A stretch of 64,000 nucleotides of DNA from Brevibacterium casei CIP 102111. Its GTDB lineage: Bacteria; Actinomycetota; Actinomycetes; Actinomycetales; Brevibacteriaceae. Where the stretch lies: assembly GCF_900169275.1 (NCBI RefSeq), contig NZ_FXZC01000001.1, forward strand, positions 372,001 to 436,000, read 5' to 3'. The position numbers and the translations under genes were made by a program. Below the pieces are notes generated by a model that saw only the letters and a list, made by a program, of their open reading frames with translations, was not told where the DNA came from and made no database searches. Numbering within the stretch: position 1 is the first letter of the stretch; each line of letters starts with the position of its first letter. Positions 26,275-34,746 of the stretch are shown here, piece after piece.

Positions 26275-26280
26275 TAGCGT
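26275..26280 (+). promoter_or_regulatory. -10 box of the response regulator (leaderless)
   Basis: TAGCGT ends 6 nt before the ATG at 26287, the same spacing and sequence class as before the kinase gene at 32647. There is no clear -35. Confidence 0.5.
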
Positions 26281-26286
26281 GAGGGC

Positions 26287-26964
26287 ATGCCGGAATCAGC
26301 GCCCACCCCCGTCCGCGTCGCGATCGTCGACGACCAGGCCATGGTCCGCCAGGGGTTCGGTGCGCTCCTCGATGCCCAGGCGGATATGAGCGTCGTCGGC
26401 AGCGCTGCGGACGGGTCGCAGGTCGTCGACCTCGTGCGTCGCACCCACCCGGACGTCATCCTCATGGACATCCGCATGCCTCAGCTCAACGGGCTCGATG
26501 CGACGCGCGCGGTGTTCGCGATGCCCGGCGAGCACCCCAAGGTCATCATGCTCACGACGTTCGATGCCGATGAGTACGTGTTCTCGGCGCTGCGGGCCGG
26601 GGCCAGCGGGTTCCTCCTCAAGGACGCGACCGCCGAGGACCTCATCGCCGCCGTCCGCGTCGTCGCCGCCGGGGAGTCGCTGCTCGCGCCGTCGGTCACC
26701 CGCCGCCTCATCGCCGAGTACGTGAGCGGTCCGAAGGTCGAGACGGACACCGCGGTGCTCGGGCAGCTCACCGACCGCGAGATCGACGTCATGACCCTGG
26801 TGGCCAAGGGCAGTACCAACGCCGAGGTGGCAGCGGAGCTCTTCCTCGCCGAGCAGACCGTGAAGACCCACGTCTCCCGGATCCTCGCGAAGCTCGGTCT
26901 GCGCGACCGGGCGCAGATCGTCGTCGCCGCCTACGAATCCGGGCTCGTCGTCGCCGGCGGGTGA
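26287..26964 (+). CDS. Two-component response regulator, NarL/LuxR type
   Basis: A 225-aa DNA-binding regulator. The receiver has D15/D16, phospho-acceptor D61 in LMDIRMPQ and Lys112 in FLLKD. The LuxR HTH runs from about 158 to 210 (LTDREIDVMTLVAKGSTNAEV, then EQTVKTHVSRILAKLGL). It is divergent from the sensor/kinase pair at 23.9-26.1 kb, its probable partner. A palindromic element follows the stop, before the convergent nitronate monooxygenase gene. Confidence 0.94.
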   Translation: MPESAPTPVRVAIVDDQAMVRQGFGALLDAQADMSVVGSAADGSQVVDLVRRTHPDVILMDIRMPQLNGLDATRAVFAMPGEHPKVIMLTTFDADEYVFSALRAGASGFLLKDATAEDLIAAVRVVAAGESLLAPSVTRRLIAEYVSGPKVETDTAVLGQLTDREIDVMTLVAKGSTNAEVAAELFLAEQTVKTHVSRILAKLGLRDRAQIVVAAYESGLVVAGG

Positions 26965-27001
26965 GGGGTGCGTTCCGCTGCGCCCCGGACGCTCGACTTT
27001 T

Positions 27002-27055
27002 GGACCCTCGGTGTCGATCGGTGAGCCCGGAATCGGCACTGAGGGTCCTCGACTC
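27002..27055. repeat. Palindromic intergenic element, copy 2
   Basis: Left arm GGACCCTCGGTGTCGAT (27002-27018) pairs with ATCGGCACTGAGGGTCC (27032-27048) with two mismatches/wobbles. The right end (ATCGGCACTGAGGGTCCTCG) differs at two positions from the copy at 61.8 kb. It sits between convergent genes. Confidence 0.7.
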
Positions 27056-27081
27056 GGCCGCTACGGAGGCGCGCGCAGCGT

Positions 27082-28113
27082 CTACCGGGCGAAGCGGGAT
27101 CCGAGCTGTTTGACGATCGTCTCCGCCGAACCCGGCACGGCCCACCGATAGCCGGTGCCCGCCCAGAGGTGGAGGAGGTTAGGGTCGCCGGATGCCTTCG
27201 CCTCGGCGCGCAGGCCCTTCGTCAGGTGGTGGAGGGCAGGGTAGGCGTCGAGGGCGAGTGGGTCGTACTCGCGGACGAAGTCGTTGACGAGCGCACGAGC
27301 CGGACGACCCGTGAACGCCCTGGTCAGCTGCGTCTCCGAGTACTTCTCCGCATCCTGGATCGCTGCCCGGTGCGGCGCCGAGGTGCCCGCCTCGTCGGCG
27401 AGGAGGAGCAGGGTTCCGACGACGACCGAGCTCGCCCCGGCGTCGAGGAGCTCTTCGACCGCCGCAACCCCGTCGACTCCGCCGCCGGCAGCGATGGGCA
27501 GGTCCACCTCGGCGAGGATCTCCCGGACGAGGTCAGCGGTCGGCCGGTCCTCGATCTCGCGCGTCGGATCCGCGGTGCCCGAATGCCCGCCCGCACGCGG
27601 ACCCTGGACGATGAGGGCGTCGACGCCACGGGCAGCGGCCTCGCGCGCTTCGTCGACCGTCGTCACGGTGGCAACGACCTGGGTGCCGACGGCATGGAGG
27701 CGGTCGACCACCTCGGCGGTGGGGAGGTTGAACGTCATCGAGACCAAGGGCACGGGATGGGCGACGAGCCAGTCGACCTTCGCGTCATAGTGGTCATCGT
27801 CGTCGACGGGCTCGGTCTCGAGGGTGACCCCGTGCTCGGCGGCGAGCGGTTCGAGGGCGGTGGCGAAGCGGTCGAACGCGGCGCGGTCGAGCGGCACCGG
27901 GTTCGGGGCGAAGAGGTTGACCCCGAAGGTCTCGGAGGTCTCGCGCATGCGCTCGACGAGCGGGGCGAGCGCCTCGGCGGTGAGGTAGCCGCCGGCGACG
28001 AAGGGGAAACCGCCCGCAGCGGCGACGGCCGCGCTGAGTTCGGGGGTCGTCGTCCCGCCGGCCATAGGGGCGCCGATGATCGGCAGCTGCGTTGTCTCGA
28101 AGGCGATGGTCAT
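27082..28113 (-). CDS. Nitronate monooxygenase / 2-nitropropane dioxygenase family
   Basis: FMN-dependent TIM-barrel oxidoreductase, 343 aa, that oxidises alkyl nitronates in characterised members. LPIIGAPMAGGTTTPELSAA is the N-terminal flavin/substrate region. The conserved AGGHSG motif lies at 174-179 with catalytic-type His177, followed by IAAGGGVDG and SSVVVGTLLLLADEAG for phosphate binding. AGGAG lies 8 nt before the ATG. The frame remains open upstream to about 28317, but without an RBS or family resemblance. Likely detoxification; monocistronic. Confidence 0.9.
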   Translation of the reverse strand: MTIAFETTQLPIIGAPMAGGTTTPELSAAVAAAGGFPFVAGGYLTAEALAPLVERMRETSETFGVNLFAPNPVPLDRAAFDRFATALEPLAAEHGVTLETEPVDDDDHYDAKVDWLVAHPVPLVSMTFNLPTAEVVDRLHAVGTQVVATVTTVDEAREAAARGVDALIVQGPRAGGHSGTADPTREIEDRPTADLVREILAEVDLPIAAGGGVDGVAAVEELLDAGASSVVVGTLLLLADEAGTSAPHRAAIQDAEKYSETQLTRAFTGRPARALVNDFVREYDPLALDAYPALHHLTKGLRAEAKASGDPNLLHLWAGTGYRWAVPGSAETIVKQLGSRFAR

Positions 28114-28359
28114 GGTGTCGGCTCCTGACGTCGGGTGATGCCGCCATTCTCGCACCGGGTACGGGTTCGGGAATAGGCGAGTCACTCCGTGGTACCGGGT
28201 GAGTGCAGGGAGAACGGGACCCAGAGGTGATGCGGCCGAGCCGAGCGGCTCCCTACGTTCGGTTCCGTCGCAATCGACTGCGTCGGCGGAACCGCCCCCG
28301 CCGACCCAGCCGCCCACCCACTCGCCGGAGCGCCGGCCGATCCGGGAAACGGAGTCACC
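28114..28359. other. Divergent spacer, no gene
   Basis: Contains an imperfect hairpin near 28259-28292 (GGTTCCG with CGGAACC) and a GGAG before the acyltransferase ATG at 28360. No clear promoter could be chosen. Confidence 0.4.
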
Positions 28360-30288
28360 ATGTCCCTCACACTCGTCCCACCGTCCGATGCCGCTGTCGC
28401 CTCAGGGTCGACCGGTCGCGACCGCGCCCTCGACCTCGTCCGCTTTGCCTGCCTCGTCGTCGTGGTCGTCCTCCACGCGATGATGAGCTCGGCCGTGCTC
28501 GGCCCCGGCGGTGAGGTCGTGCCGACCGTCGCGCTCACCGGCACGACCGGATTCGCGATCGCTTCGTGGGGCTTCCAGATCATGCCCCTCTTCTTCCTCA
28601 TCGGCGGATTCGCCGCCCTCCAGCAGTGGCGCCGCACCGCTGCTCGGGGCGGCACCTGGGCCGACTACCTGCGCGTTCGCCTCCGCCGCCTCGTCGCACC
28701 GGTGACCGTGCTCGTCCTCGGCGCGGGCGCGGCGCTCGCCGTCGCCTCCGAGTTCGGCCTCCCCGAGGGACTCCTCGCCGAGGCGAGCCGCCGCATCGGC
28801 CAGCCCCTGTGGTTCCTCGCCGTCTACGTCGGCCTCACGTCCCTCGTCCCGCTCGCCGTGCGATTCCACGATCGCTCGCCGAGGCGGTCCCTCCTCGCGC
28901 TCGCCGGTGCCGTGGCCGCGGTCGACGCTCTCGTCGCCCTCACGGGAATGACCGGGTTCGGTTATCTCAATCTCCTCTTCGTCTGGCCGCTCGTCCAGCA
29001 GCTCGGCTTCGTCTACGCGGACCTGCGCGGGCGACCCATCCATGTGGGACGGGTCGTCGGGGTCCTCATCGCTGTGCTCGCCCTGCTCGTGTGGCTCGTC
29101 GTCGAGGGGATCTACAGCCCTGACATGCTCGTCAACCTCAATCCGCCGACCGGGGCGCTCGTCCTCCTCGGCGTCGCGCAGATGTGCGTGCTCCGGCTCG
29201 TCCACGACCGGCTCGCGGCAGCGGTCACCGGTGTGGCCGTGTGGGAGCGGGTCATCGCGTGGGGCAACCGGTTCGGAATGCACGTCTACCTCTGGCACAT
29301 GACCGTGGCGATCGGCATCATCGGTCTTCTCGGGGCGCTCGCGGGCACCCTGGCCGGCGATGCTGCGGGGTTCGGGACGTGGCTGAGCACCCTCGTCCTC
29401 CCGGAGATCGGGTCGCCGTGGTGGTGGGCGACCCGCCCGGTGTGGGTGCTCGCCGTCGTCGCCGGCGGTGTCCTCCTCGCGACCGGCATGGCGAAGGTCG
29501 AGGCGCCCGGTGAGCAGCGATCGGCACGGTGGGGACGAGCCGTCGTGGGACTGGCGCGCGGACGGTGGGCCCCTGTTGCGGCAAGCGAGCGCAACAGGGC
29601 ATGCGCCGCCGTCGGTCTCGCCGTCCTCGGCGTCGCCGTCCCGCTCCTCGTCGGCATCGCGCCGCTGGTCTGGACGCTCGTCTCGGGCGCGGCGCTGGTC
29701 CTCTCGCTCCTGCTCGCAGCGGGGCTGGGCGAGCGGCAGCCGGAATCAGCGTTCGACGAGACGGGCGAGCGCCTCGGTGACGGTGCCCCATCCTTCGAAG
29801 AACCCGAGTTCCTCATGGAGGGCCTGCTGCTCGGGGCTGCTGTGGCGGACGATGGCACGGTAGTCGGTGCCGAACTCGCTGTCGCCGAGGACGATCTCCG
29901 TCGTCATCGTCACGGGGGCGGGCTGCGCGGGATGCCAGGTGCTGTCGACGGCATTGGTGAAGACGAGGCGGGTGTCCTCCTCGATGCGGAGGTAGATCGC
30001 GTCGACGTGCGGGGTGAAGGTCTGTCCGTCCTCGCTCATTCGGGTGACGAACGCCCCGCCGGGGCGGAGGTCGAGCGCGTCGACGCGGAGGACGAGCGGG
30101 GAGGGGATCCACCACTGGACGAGCTGCGCCGGGTCGGTCCACGCGGACCAGACGGCCTGGCGCGGGGCGCGGATGATGCGTTCGATCATGAGGTCGCGGT
30201 CGGGGTCGATGCCGGTGTCGAAGTCGGTGTCGGGCCCGAGGCCGAAGTCAGGGGTCGAGGTCATGGCGTCTCCTTGGGGTGTGGGTGA
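28360..30288 (+). CDS. Acyltransferase-3 family membrane protein with antisense C-terminal extension
   Basis: Integral-membrane O-acyltransferase-like protein. Ten or so helices run from RALDLVRFACLVVVVVLHAM to VSGAALVLSLLLAAG (about residue 455). FHDRSP, the LPLFFLIGGFAAL region and MHVYLWHMTVA are typical of the family that acylates cell-surface sugars or lipids. The recognisable protein ends near nucleotide 29745, but the frame has no stop there. It continues about 180 codons antisense through the whole SRPBCC gene to TGA 30286-30288, giving an acidic tail with no family resemblance. Either the natural stop has been lost or this is a real convergent overlap. Confidence 0.75.
   Translation: MSLTLVPPSDAAVASGSTGRDRALDLVRFACLVVVVVLHAMMSSAVLGPGGEVVPTVALTGTTGFAIASWGFQIMPLFFLIGGFAALQQWRRTAARGGTWADYLRVRLRRLVAPVTVLVLGAGAALAVASEFGLPEGLLAEASRRIGQPLWFLAVYVGLTSLVPLAVRFHDRSPRRSLLALAGAVAAVDALVALTGMTGFGYLNLLFVWPLVQQLGFVYADLRGRPIHVGRVVGVLIAVLALLVWLVVEGIYSPDMLVNLNPPTGALVLLGVAQMCVLRLVHDRLAAAVTGVAVWERVIAWGNRFGMHVYLWHMTVAIGIIGLLGALAGTLAGDAAGFGTWLSTLVLPEIGSPWWWATRPVWVLAVVAGGVLLATGMAKVEAPGEQRSARWGRAVVGLARGRWAPVAASERNRACAAVGLAVLGVAVPLLVGIAPLVWTLVSGAALVLSLLLAAGLGERQPESAFDETGERLGDGAPSFEEPEFLMEGLLLGAAVADDGTVVGAELAVAEDDLRRHRHGGGLRGMPGAVDGIGEDEAGVLLDAEVDRVDVRGEGLSVLAHSGDERPAGAEVERVDAEDERGGDPPLDELRRVGPRGPDGLARGADDAFDHEVAVGVDAGVEVGVGPEAEVRGRGHGVSLGCG
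29746..30264 (-). CDS. SRPBCC (AHSA1-like) domain protein
   Basis: A 172-aa helix-grip protein. Family features are MIERIIRAPRQAVWSAWTDP, QLVQWWIPSP, GGAFVTRMSEDGQ and the closing helix FFEGWGTVTEALARLVE. The ATG at 30264 has AAGGAG 6 nt upstream and overlaps the stop of the ArsR gene (30261-30264). It is fully overlapped on the other strand by the open tail of the acyltransferase frame, but its own coding signals are clear. Ligand unknown; works with the adjacent ArsR as in the 3.4-4.3 kb pair. Confidence 0.88.
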   Translation of the reverse strand: MTSTPDFGLGPDTDFDTGIDPDRDLMIERIIRAPRQAVWSAWTDPAQLVQWWIPSPLVLRVDALDLRPGGAFVTRMSEDGQTFTPHVDAIYLRIEEDTRLVFTNAVDSTWHPAQPAPVTMTTEIVLGDSEFGTDYRAIVRHSSPEQQALHEELGFFEGWGTVTEALARLVER

Positions 30289-30638
30289 GCGGTCGGGGCG
30301 GAGGGTGCCGGTGTCGAGGCACCGGTGACGAAGGCGTCGAGTCGGTCGGTGGCGGCCTCCCAGCTGCGTCTCTGGGTCTCCAGCCATCGGTCGACGACGG
30401 CGAGTCGGTTCTCGTTGAGCACACAGGTGCGTACCCGCCCGGTCTTGCGGGTCGTGATGAGCCCGCACGATTCGAGGGTGCGGACATGTTTGAGGAACGA
30501 CGGCATCGACATGCTCAGTGGTTCGGCGAGTTCGCTGATGCTCGCCGGGCCGTGGCCGAGTCTGGCGACGACGGCGCGTCGGGTGGGATCGGCGAGTGCG
30601 GTGAACACCTCGTCGAGTTCCTCCGAATGATTAACCAT
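30261..30638 (-). CDS. ArsR-family winged-helix regulator
   Basis: A 125-aa regulator. The wHTH reads VFTALADPTRRAVVARLGHG, ASISELAEPLSMSMPSFLKH, LESCGLITTRKTGRVRT. The single Cys is not arranged as a metal site. It is followed by the SRPBCC gene with an ATGA overlap. I choose ATG 30638 because AATACT (30651-30646) lies 7 nt before it and a palindrome covers the start codon; the frame is open to 30803 but that part has no coding character. Confidence 0.88.
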   Translation of the reverse strand: MVNHSEELDEVFTALADPTRRAVVARLGHGPASISELAEPLSMSMPSFLKHVRTLESCGLITTRKTGRVRTCVLNENRLAVVDRWLETQRRSWEAATDRLDAFVTGASTPAPSAPTAHPHPKETP

Positions 30639-30651
30639 GTGGCTAAGTATT
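30631..30651 (-). promoter_or_regulatory. Promoter -10 and ArsR operator over the start codon
   Basis: TTAACCA-TG-TGGCTAA (30631-30646) is a 7-bp inverted repeat with one mismatch that includes the ATG; AATACT (30651-30646, minus) overlaps its edge. This fits autorepression of a leaderless message. Confidence 0.6.
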
Positions 30652-30918
30652 GCACGGCGCGCAGGGAATGGGAAGGGCTGGGTCCACGAGTGGGCGCACC
30701 GCCTCGGTGAGGCGGATTCGCTGACCTCCCGATCCTCGGCTCGCTGTCGCTCCGCGGTGTGAAGCGGAACCCGTATGACGGTTCGTGACGGGAGAAGTCG
30801 CACACATGACGCTCGGTGACCTCACGGGACGCGGTCGGCTCCTCGCGCACCGTCGTCGACACAGACTGGTGGGACTTCGGCAGCCGCGTCGAAGGTCATC
30901 AGAGAGGAAGGATCTGCC

Positions 30919-32196
30919 GTGAGCTCACTCGACCGCAGCTCGACAGACCGCAGCGGAGTCTCGACCCGCTCGGTGCACGCCGGCGCCGCCCCGGAATCGC
31001 ACACCGGTTCCGTCGTCGCCCCGATCTTCCAGACCTCGACCTTCGAGATGGACGTCCCGGGCGTGCCCCGGGCCGGCTTCGACTACGCGCGCACGGGCAC
31101 CCCGAACCGCAGCGACCTCGAAGAGGTGCTGTGCAACCTCGAAGGGGCGGCGTACGCGGCGGCCGTGAACTCGGGAACGTCGGCCGAGGTCGCCGTGTTC
31201 TCCGCTCTGCTCGGTCCCGGCGACGAGATCATCATCCCCCGCGACGTCTACGGCGGAACGTATCGGCTGCTCAAGAATGAGTACGAGCGCTGGGGCGTCG
31301 TCATCCGCACCGTCGACCTCACCGACGCCGAGGCGCTGGAAACGGCGATCACCGACCGCACCGCGATCGTCTGGGCCGAGACCCCGAGCAACCCCGGCCT
31401 CGACGTCATCGACATCGTCGAGACCGCGCGCATCGCCCACGCCCACAATGCTCTCCTCGCCGTCGATTCGACGTTCGCGACCCCGTACCTGCAGCGTCCG
31501 ATCGAGCTCGGCGCCGACCTCGTCATCCATTCGACGACGAAGTTCATCAACGGCCATTCCGATGTCATCGGCGGGGCCGTGCTCGCCGGTGACGGGCAGA
31601 CCTGTCCCCGCGCCGCCGAGGTGATCGACCGTCTCACCAGCCACTTCGCATCCGTGGGGCTGGGGATCTCCCCCTTCGACGCGTGGCTGACCAGGCGCGG
31701 AATCAAGACCCTGCCCGTGCGCATGGCCGCGCACTGCGCGAACGCGCAGGCCGTGGCCGAATGGCTCGAGAACCGACCGGAGATCGCCGAGGTGTTCTAC
31801 CCAGGACTGCCCTCACACCCGGGCCACGAGATCGCGAAGAAACAGATGAGCGGGTTCGGGGGAGTGGTCTCCTTCTCCACCGACACCGAGGAGCGGGCGC
31901 TCAAGCTCGTGCAGAGCACCGAGCTCATCACCCTTGCCGAGTCGCTCGGCGGGGTCGAGTCCCTCATCGACCACCCGGCGACGATGACGCATCTCGCCGT
32001 CGCCGACTGCGAGCTCAGCGTCTCCGGCCGCTTCATCCGCCTGTCGGTGGGCATCGAGGACATCGAGGACATCCTCGCCGACCTCGACGCGGCGCTGGCC
32101 AAGACGAACGCGTTCGCGGCGTCTGGCGAAGACGCCGCCAGCCGGTCGAAAGCGCAGGCGAAGACAGCTCCGGCCCCCGCACTCCAGATCGTCTAG
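30919..32196 (+). CDS. Cystathionine gamma-synthase/lyase family PLP enzyme
   Basis: A 425-aa Cys/Met-metabolism enzyme of the trans-sulfuration pathway. YARTGTPNR (57-65) is the phosphate-binding segment of the neighbouring subunit, AVDSTFATPY lies at 181-190, and Lys208 in HSTTKFINGHSD forms the Schiff base. SLGGVESLIDHPATMTH near the end is typical of the MetB/MetC/CysB-lyase group. The sequence does not separate synthase from lyase activity. The GTG start has GAGGAAGG upstream. About 30 Ala/Ser/Lys-rich residues form an extra tail. Confidence 0.92.
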   Translation: MSSLDRSSTDRSGVSTRSVHAGAAPESHTGSVVAPIFQTSTFEMDVPGVPRAGFDYARTGTPNRSDLEEVLCNLEGAAYAAAVNSGTSAEVAVFSALLGPGDEIIIPRDVYGGTYRLLKNEYERWGVVIRTVDLTDAEALETAITDRTAIVWAETPSNPGLDVIDIVETARIAHAHNALLAVDSTFATPYLQRPIELGADLVIHSTTKFINGHSDVIGGAVLAGDGQTCPRAAEVIDRLTSHFASVGLGISPFDAWLTRRGIKTLPVRMAAHCANAQAVAEWLENRPEIAEVFYPGLPSHPGHEIAKKQMSGFGGVVSFSTDTEERALKLVQSTELITLAESLGGVESLIDHPATMTHLAVADCELSVSGRFIRLSVGIEDIEDILADLDAALAKTNAFAASGEDAASRSKAQAKTAPAPALQIV

Positions 32197-32293
32197 CCGC
32201 CCGCCGGAGAGTCTGCGCCGCAATGCCGTCCGCGCCCGGCTCACCATCGCGAGCGCCGGTGCCCTGACGCCGGCCCCACGCACCCCACACCAC

Positions 32294-32335
32294 GAGCGTC
32301 ACGTCCTACGTCTGCACACGTAGGACATGGCGCTC
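32294..32335. terminator. 18-bp stem inverted repeat after the Cys/Met gene
   Basis: GAGCGTCACGTCCTACGT (32294-32311), loop CTGCAC, then ACGTAGGACATGGCGCTC (32318-32335). The only two departures are G-U-type pairs, which suggests selection for RNA pairing. Likely terminator, though unusually long and centred on a lower-G+C ACGT core. Confidence 0.6.
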
Positions 32336-32345
32336 GATGGATGAG

Positions 32346-32423
32346 GTGAATTGCTCAGGGTTGTGTGTGACGCTCCGGCGGCGAAGTGGCGCTCCAGGGA
32401 GGGCGTGATGTTCCAGGGGTCAT
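32346..32423 (+). repeat. Degenerate 19-bp direct-repeat array
   Basis: Three contiguous 19-bp units begin GTGACGCTCCGG (32367), GTGGCGCTCCAGG (32386) and GTGATGTTCCAGG (32405). A more degenerate fourth, GTGAATTGCTCAGG, starts at 32346. Located 220-300 bp upstream of the kinase gene at 32647. Confidence 0.6.
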
Positions 32424-32633
32424 TCGGAGTGGAGAGTGTGAGGCGGCCTGAACGCGCTCGACTTCAGGTCGATCTGGACAGGAAATCGCGTCGATTCTCT
32501 GCCCATTTCGCCCAGGAGACGCCGTAAGGGGTGGCGCGGAACGAAGGCCCAAGGAGCGGAAGCGCTCCAGCCCGGGGGAAAACCCGACTCGGTCGCGGCG
32601 GTCAACGTGCTGTCGCCCGGACACCCGCCCGCG

Positions 32634-32639
32634 TAGCGT
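32634..32639 (+). promoter_or_regulatory. -10 box of the kinase gene (leaderless)
   Basis: TAGCGT ends 7 nt before the ATG at 32647; no Shine-Dalgarno precedes the start. The rest of 32424-32633 shows no gene. Confidence 0.5.
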
Positions 32640-32646
32640 ATTCGGT

Positions 32647-34746
32647 ATGAGTGAAAAGACCCCCGAGCATCCGCAGGAACCGGAGTCGACCGGCTCCACG
32701 CCTGCAGAAGCTCAGCACCCCCACGGCGACAGTGCGCCACAGGCCACCGAAGCCGGGCAGTTCCGCACCACCCCGCTCGACCTCGAGGTTCCCTTCACCA
32801 CCCCGCGGCCCGGTTGGACCCACCCCGCCGAGGCGGCCGACGGTTCCGCGGACAGCGCTGAGTCACCGACTCGGGAGTACCCTCACACTCAGGCCTACGG
32901 TCCGTCGCGATCCTCCGTCGATGGCACCGGGCCGACTGCTCAGTATCCGCAGACCCAGGTGTTCGGCGGCAGCGCCGGCCTCGGCAACGATGTCAGCACC
33001 GGCGAAACCATGGGCGCCGGCAGTGCGGCAGGGACCGACTCAGCCGACCTCGCCTCTGGCGCTGAACCCACCCAGGTCTACGGGACGCCCGCGCAGACCT
33101 ACATCAGCGCAGGGCACCACCCTGTCGAACCCGCACAGCCGATGCCGACACATCCGATGCCCGCCCGGCCGATGCCTCCGCGCGTCGAGCACGCGCGTCC
33201 TGACGCCGGCCGGCCTGGGTCGCGGTTCACGCAGTACGACAACGCCCCGCGCGGTGAGCATCCGGGCCAGCGCGGGCCCCATTCCGGCCCCAACCGCGGA
33301 CCCCGCCGCGCCTCGGACCCCGGACCCTACGCGGCCCCCTTCCCCGGCCCGCACCCGGGGCAGGTCCGGCTCCAACCGCCGCGACCGCCTCGGCGGAAGA
33401 AGCCCCGACCGAACGACCTCGTCATGGTCCCGGTCACCGGACCCATGCCGCTGACCCGTACCGATGTCACCGACATCCCTCCGGAGGGCCCGATCGACTG
33501 GCCGAAGCGGCCGGTCGGCGTTGTCGGCGTCGCGAACCTCTTCCTCTCCGCGGTCATGGCCATCCTCTGGGCGTGGATCCCCGTCGGCCTCCTCATCACC
33601 GGCATCGGCGGCATCTTCGCCCTCGGCCTCGGCGTCCTCGCGCTCATCCTCTGGGTGCTCGTCCAGCAGGTCGCCAACGTCTTCGAACGCTACCGCGCCG
33701 AACTCGTCTACGACGACAGAATCCCGGTGCCGACGGTCCCGCGCAGCACCCGCGAATCCGGGTTCGCCCGCTTCCTCCACAACCGGTGGCTGCTCGTGTC
33801 CTCGGGCTCGTTCTGGCGCTCGACCGCCCACCACTACGTCAAGATGCTCCTCGGCCTCGCCGTCGTCGGCGGCACGATCACCGGCATCTGCGGCGGCATC
33901 CTCGGAGTCTTCTCGGCGATCAACCCCGACGGGATCCCCGGCCTCTTCTTCGGCGGCGGTGAGAGCGGCCTCGGCCGGGTCGGCGTTGCGATCGGCTCGC
34001 TCATCATCCTCGCCAGCTCGCTCGCCATCCTCTGGTTCGCCCCGTACCTCGACCGTGCGCTCGACCGCAGCCTTCTGCCGCCGGCCCGCACCGCCGCCCT
34101 CCAGGCCGAGGTCTCCGAGCTCGACCGCGCCCGCATGGCCGGGATCGATGCGGCCGCCGCTGAGCGTCTGCGCATCGAACGCGACCTCCACGACGGCGCC
34201 CAGCCCCGCCTCGTCGCCCTGACGATGACCCTGGGCCTGGCGAAGTCGAAGATCGACTCCGACCCGGAACGTGCCAAAGAGCTCGTCGCCGAAGCCCACG
34301 CCGAGGCGAAGGGCATCGTCAACGAACTCCGCCAGCTCGCCCGCGGAATCCATCCCGCCGTTCTCACCGACCGCGGTCTCGACGCTGCGGTCTCCGCGCT
34401 CGCCGGCCGCTCACCGATCCCCGTCGAGGTCGACGTCCGCCTCGGCGGTCGGATCGAACGCGAAGCCGAAGCCGTCGCCTACTTCGTCGTCGCCGAGTGC
34501 CTGACGAACATCGCCAAGCACTCCGGTGCCACCCAGGCCAAGGTCGTCATCGCCCCCACCGAGGCGGGAGTCGAGATCGTCGTCACCGACAACGGTCACG
34601 GCGGGGCCCGGATCGACCGGTCGGGTCGGCACACCGGCATCGCCGGTCTCGTCGACCGGGTCGAGGCCGCCCGTGGGACACTGAACCTGACCAGCCCCGC
34701 AGGTGGGCCGACTACCATCGTTGTGGAGGTGCCATGCGCATCGTGA
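32647..34746 (+). CDS. Sensor histidine kinase with long disordered N-terminus
   Basis: A 699-aa kinase. Residues 1-285 are Pro/Gly/Ala-rich and probably disordered, and contain three related motifs: YPHTQAYG at 78-85, YPQTQVFG at 100-107 and EPTQVYG at 140-146. Membrane helices follow at about 290-340 and 398-465. The phospho-acceptor is His515 in RIERDLHDGAQPRLVAL, and the ATPase has VAECLTNIAKHSGATQ and DNGHGG. TQ[AV][YF] motifs of this type are common Ser/Thr-kinase targets read by FHA domains, so cross-talk is possible. Overlaps the response regulator by 13 bp. Confidence 0.9.
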   Translation: MSEKTPEHPQEPESTGSTPAEAQHPHGDSAPQATEAGQFRTTPLDLEVPFTTPRPGWTHPAEAADGSADSAESPTREYPHTQAYGPSRSSVDGTGPTAQYPQTQVFGGSAGLGNDVSTGETMGAGSAAGTDSADLASGAEPTQVYGTPAQTYISAGHHPVEPAQPMPTHPMPARPMPPRVEHARPDAGRPGSRFTQYDNAPRGEHPGQRGPHSGPNRGPRRASDPGPYAAPFPGPHPGQVRLQPPRPPRRKKPRPNDLVMVPVTGPMPLTRTDVTDIPPEGPIDWPKRPVGVVGVANLFLSAVMAILWAWIPVGLLITGIGGIFALGLGVLALILWVLVQQVANVFERYRAELVYDDRIPVPTVPRSTRESGFARFLHNRWLLVSSGSFWRSTAHHYVKMLLGLAVVGGTITGICGGILGVFSAINPDGIPGLFFGGGESGLGRVGVAIGSLIILASSLAILWFAPYLDRALDRSLLPPARTAALQAEVSELDRARMAGIDAAAAERLRIERDLHDGAQPRLVALTMTLGLAKSKIDSDPERAKELVAEAHAEAKGIVNELRQLARGIHPAVLTDRGLDAAVSALAGRSPIPVEVDVRLGGRIEREAEAVAYFVVAECLTNIAKHSGATQAKVVIAPTEAGVEIVVTDNGHGGARIDRSGRHTGIAGLVDRVEAARGTLNLTSPAGGPTTIVVEVPCAS

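Noticed and set aside
30804-30918. SAM-responsive riboswitch before the Cys/Met gene
   Set aside because: No conserved SAM-riboswitch core or kink-turn pattern could be recognised in the short leader.
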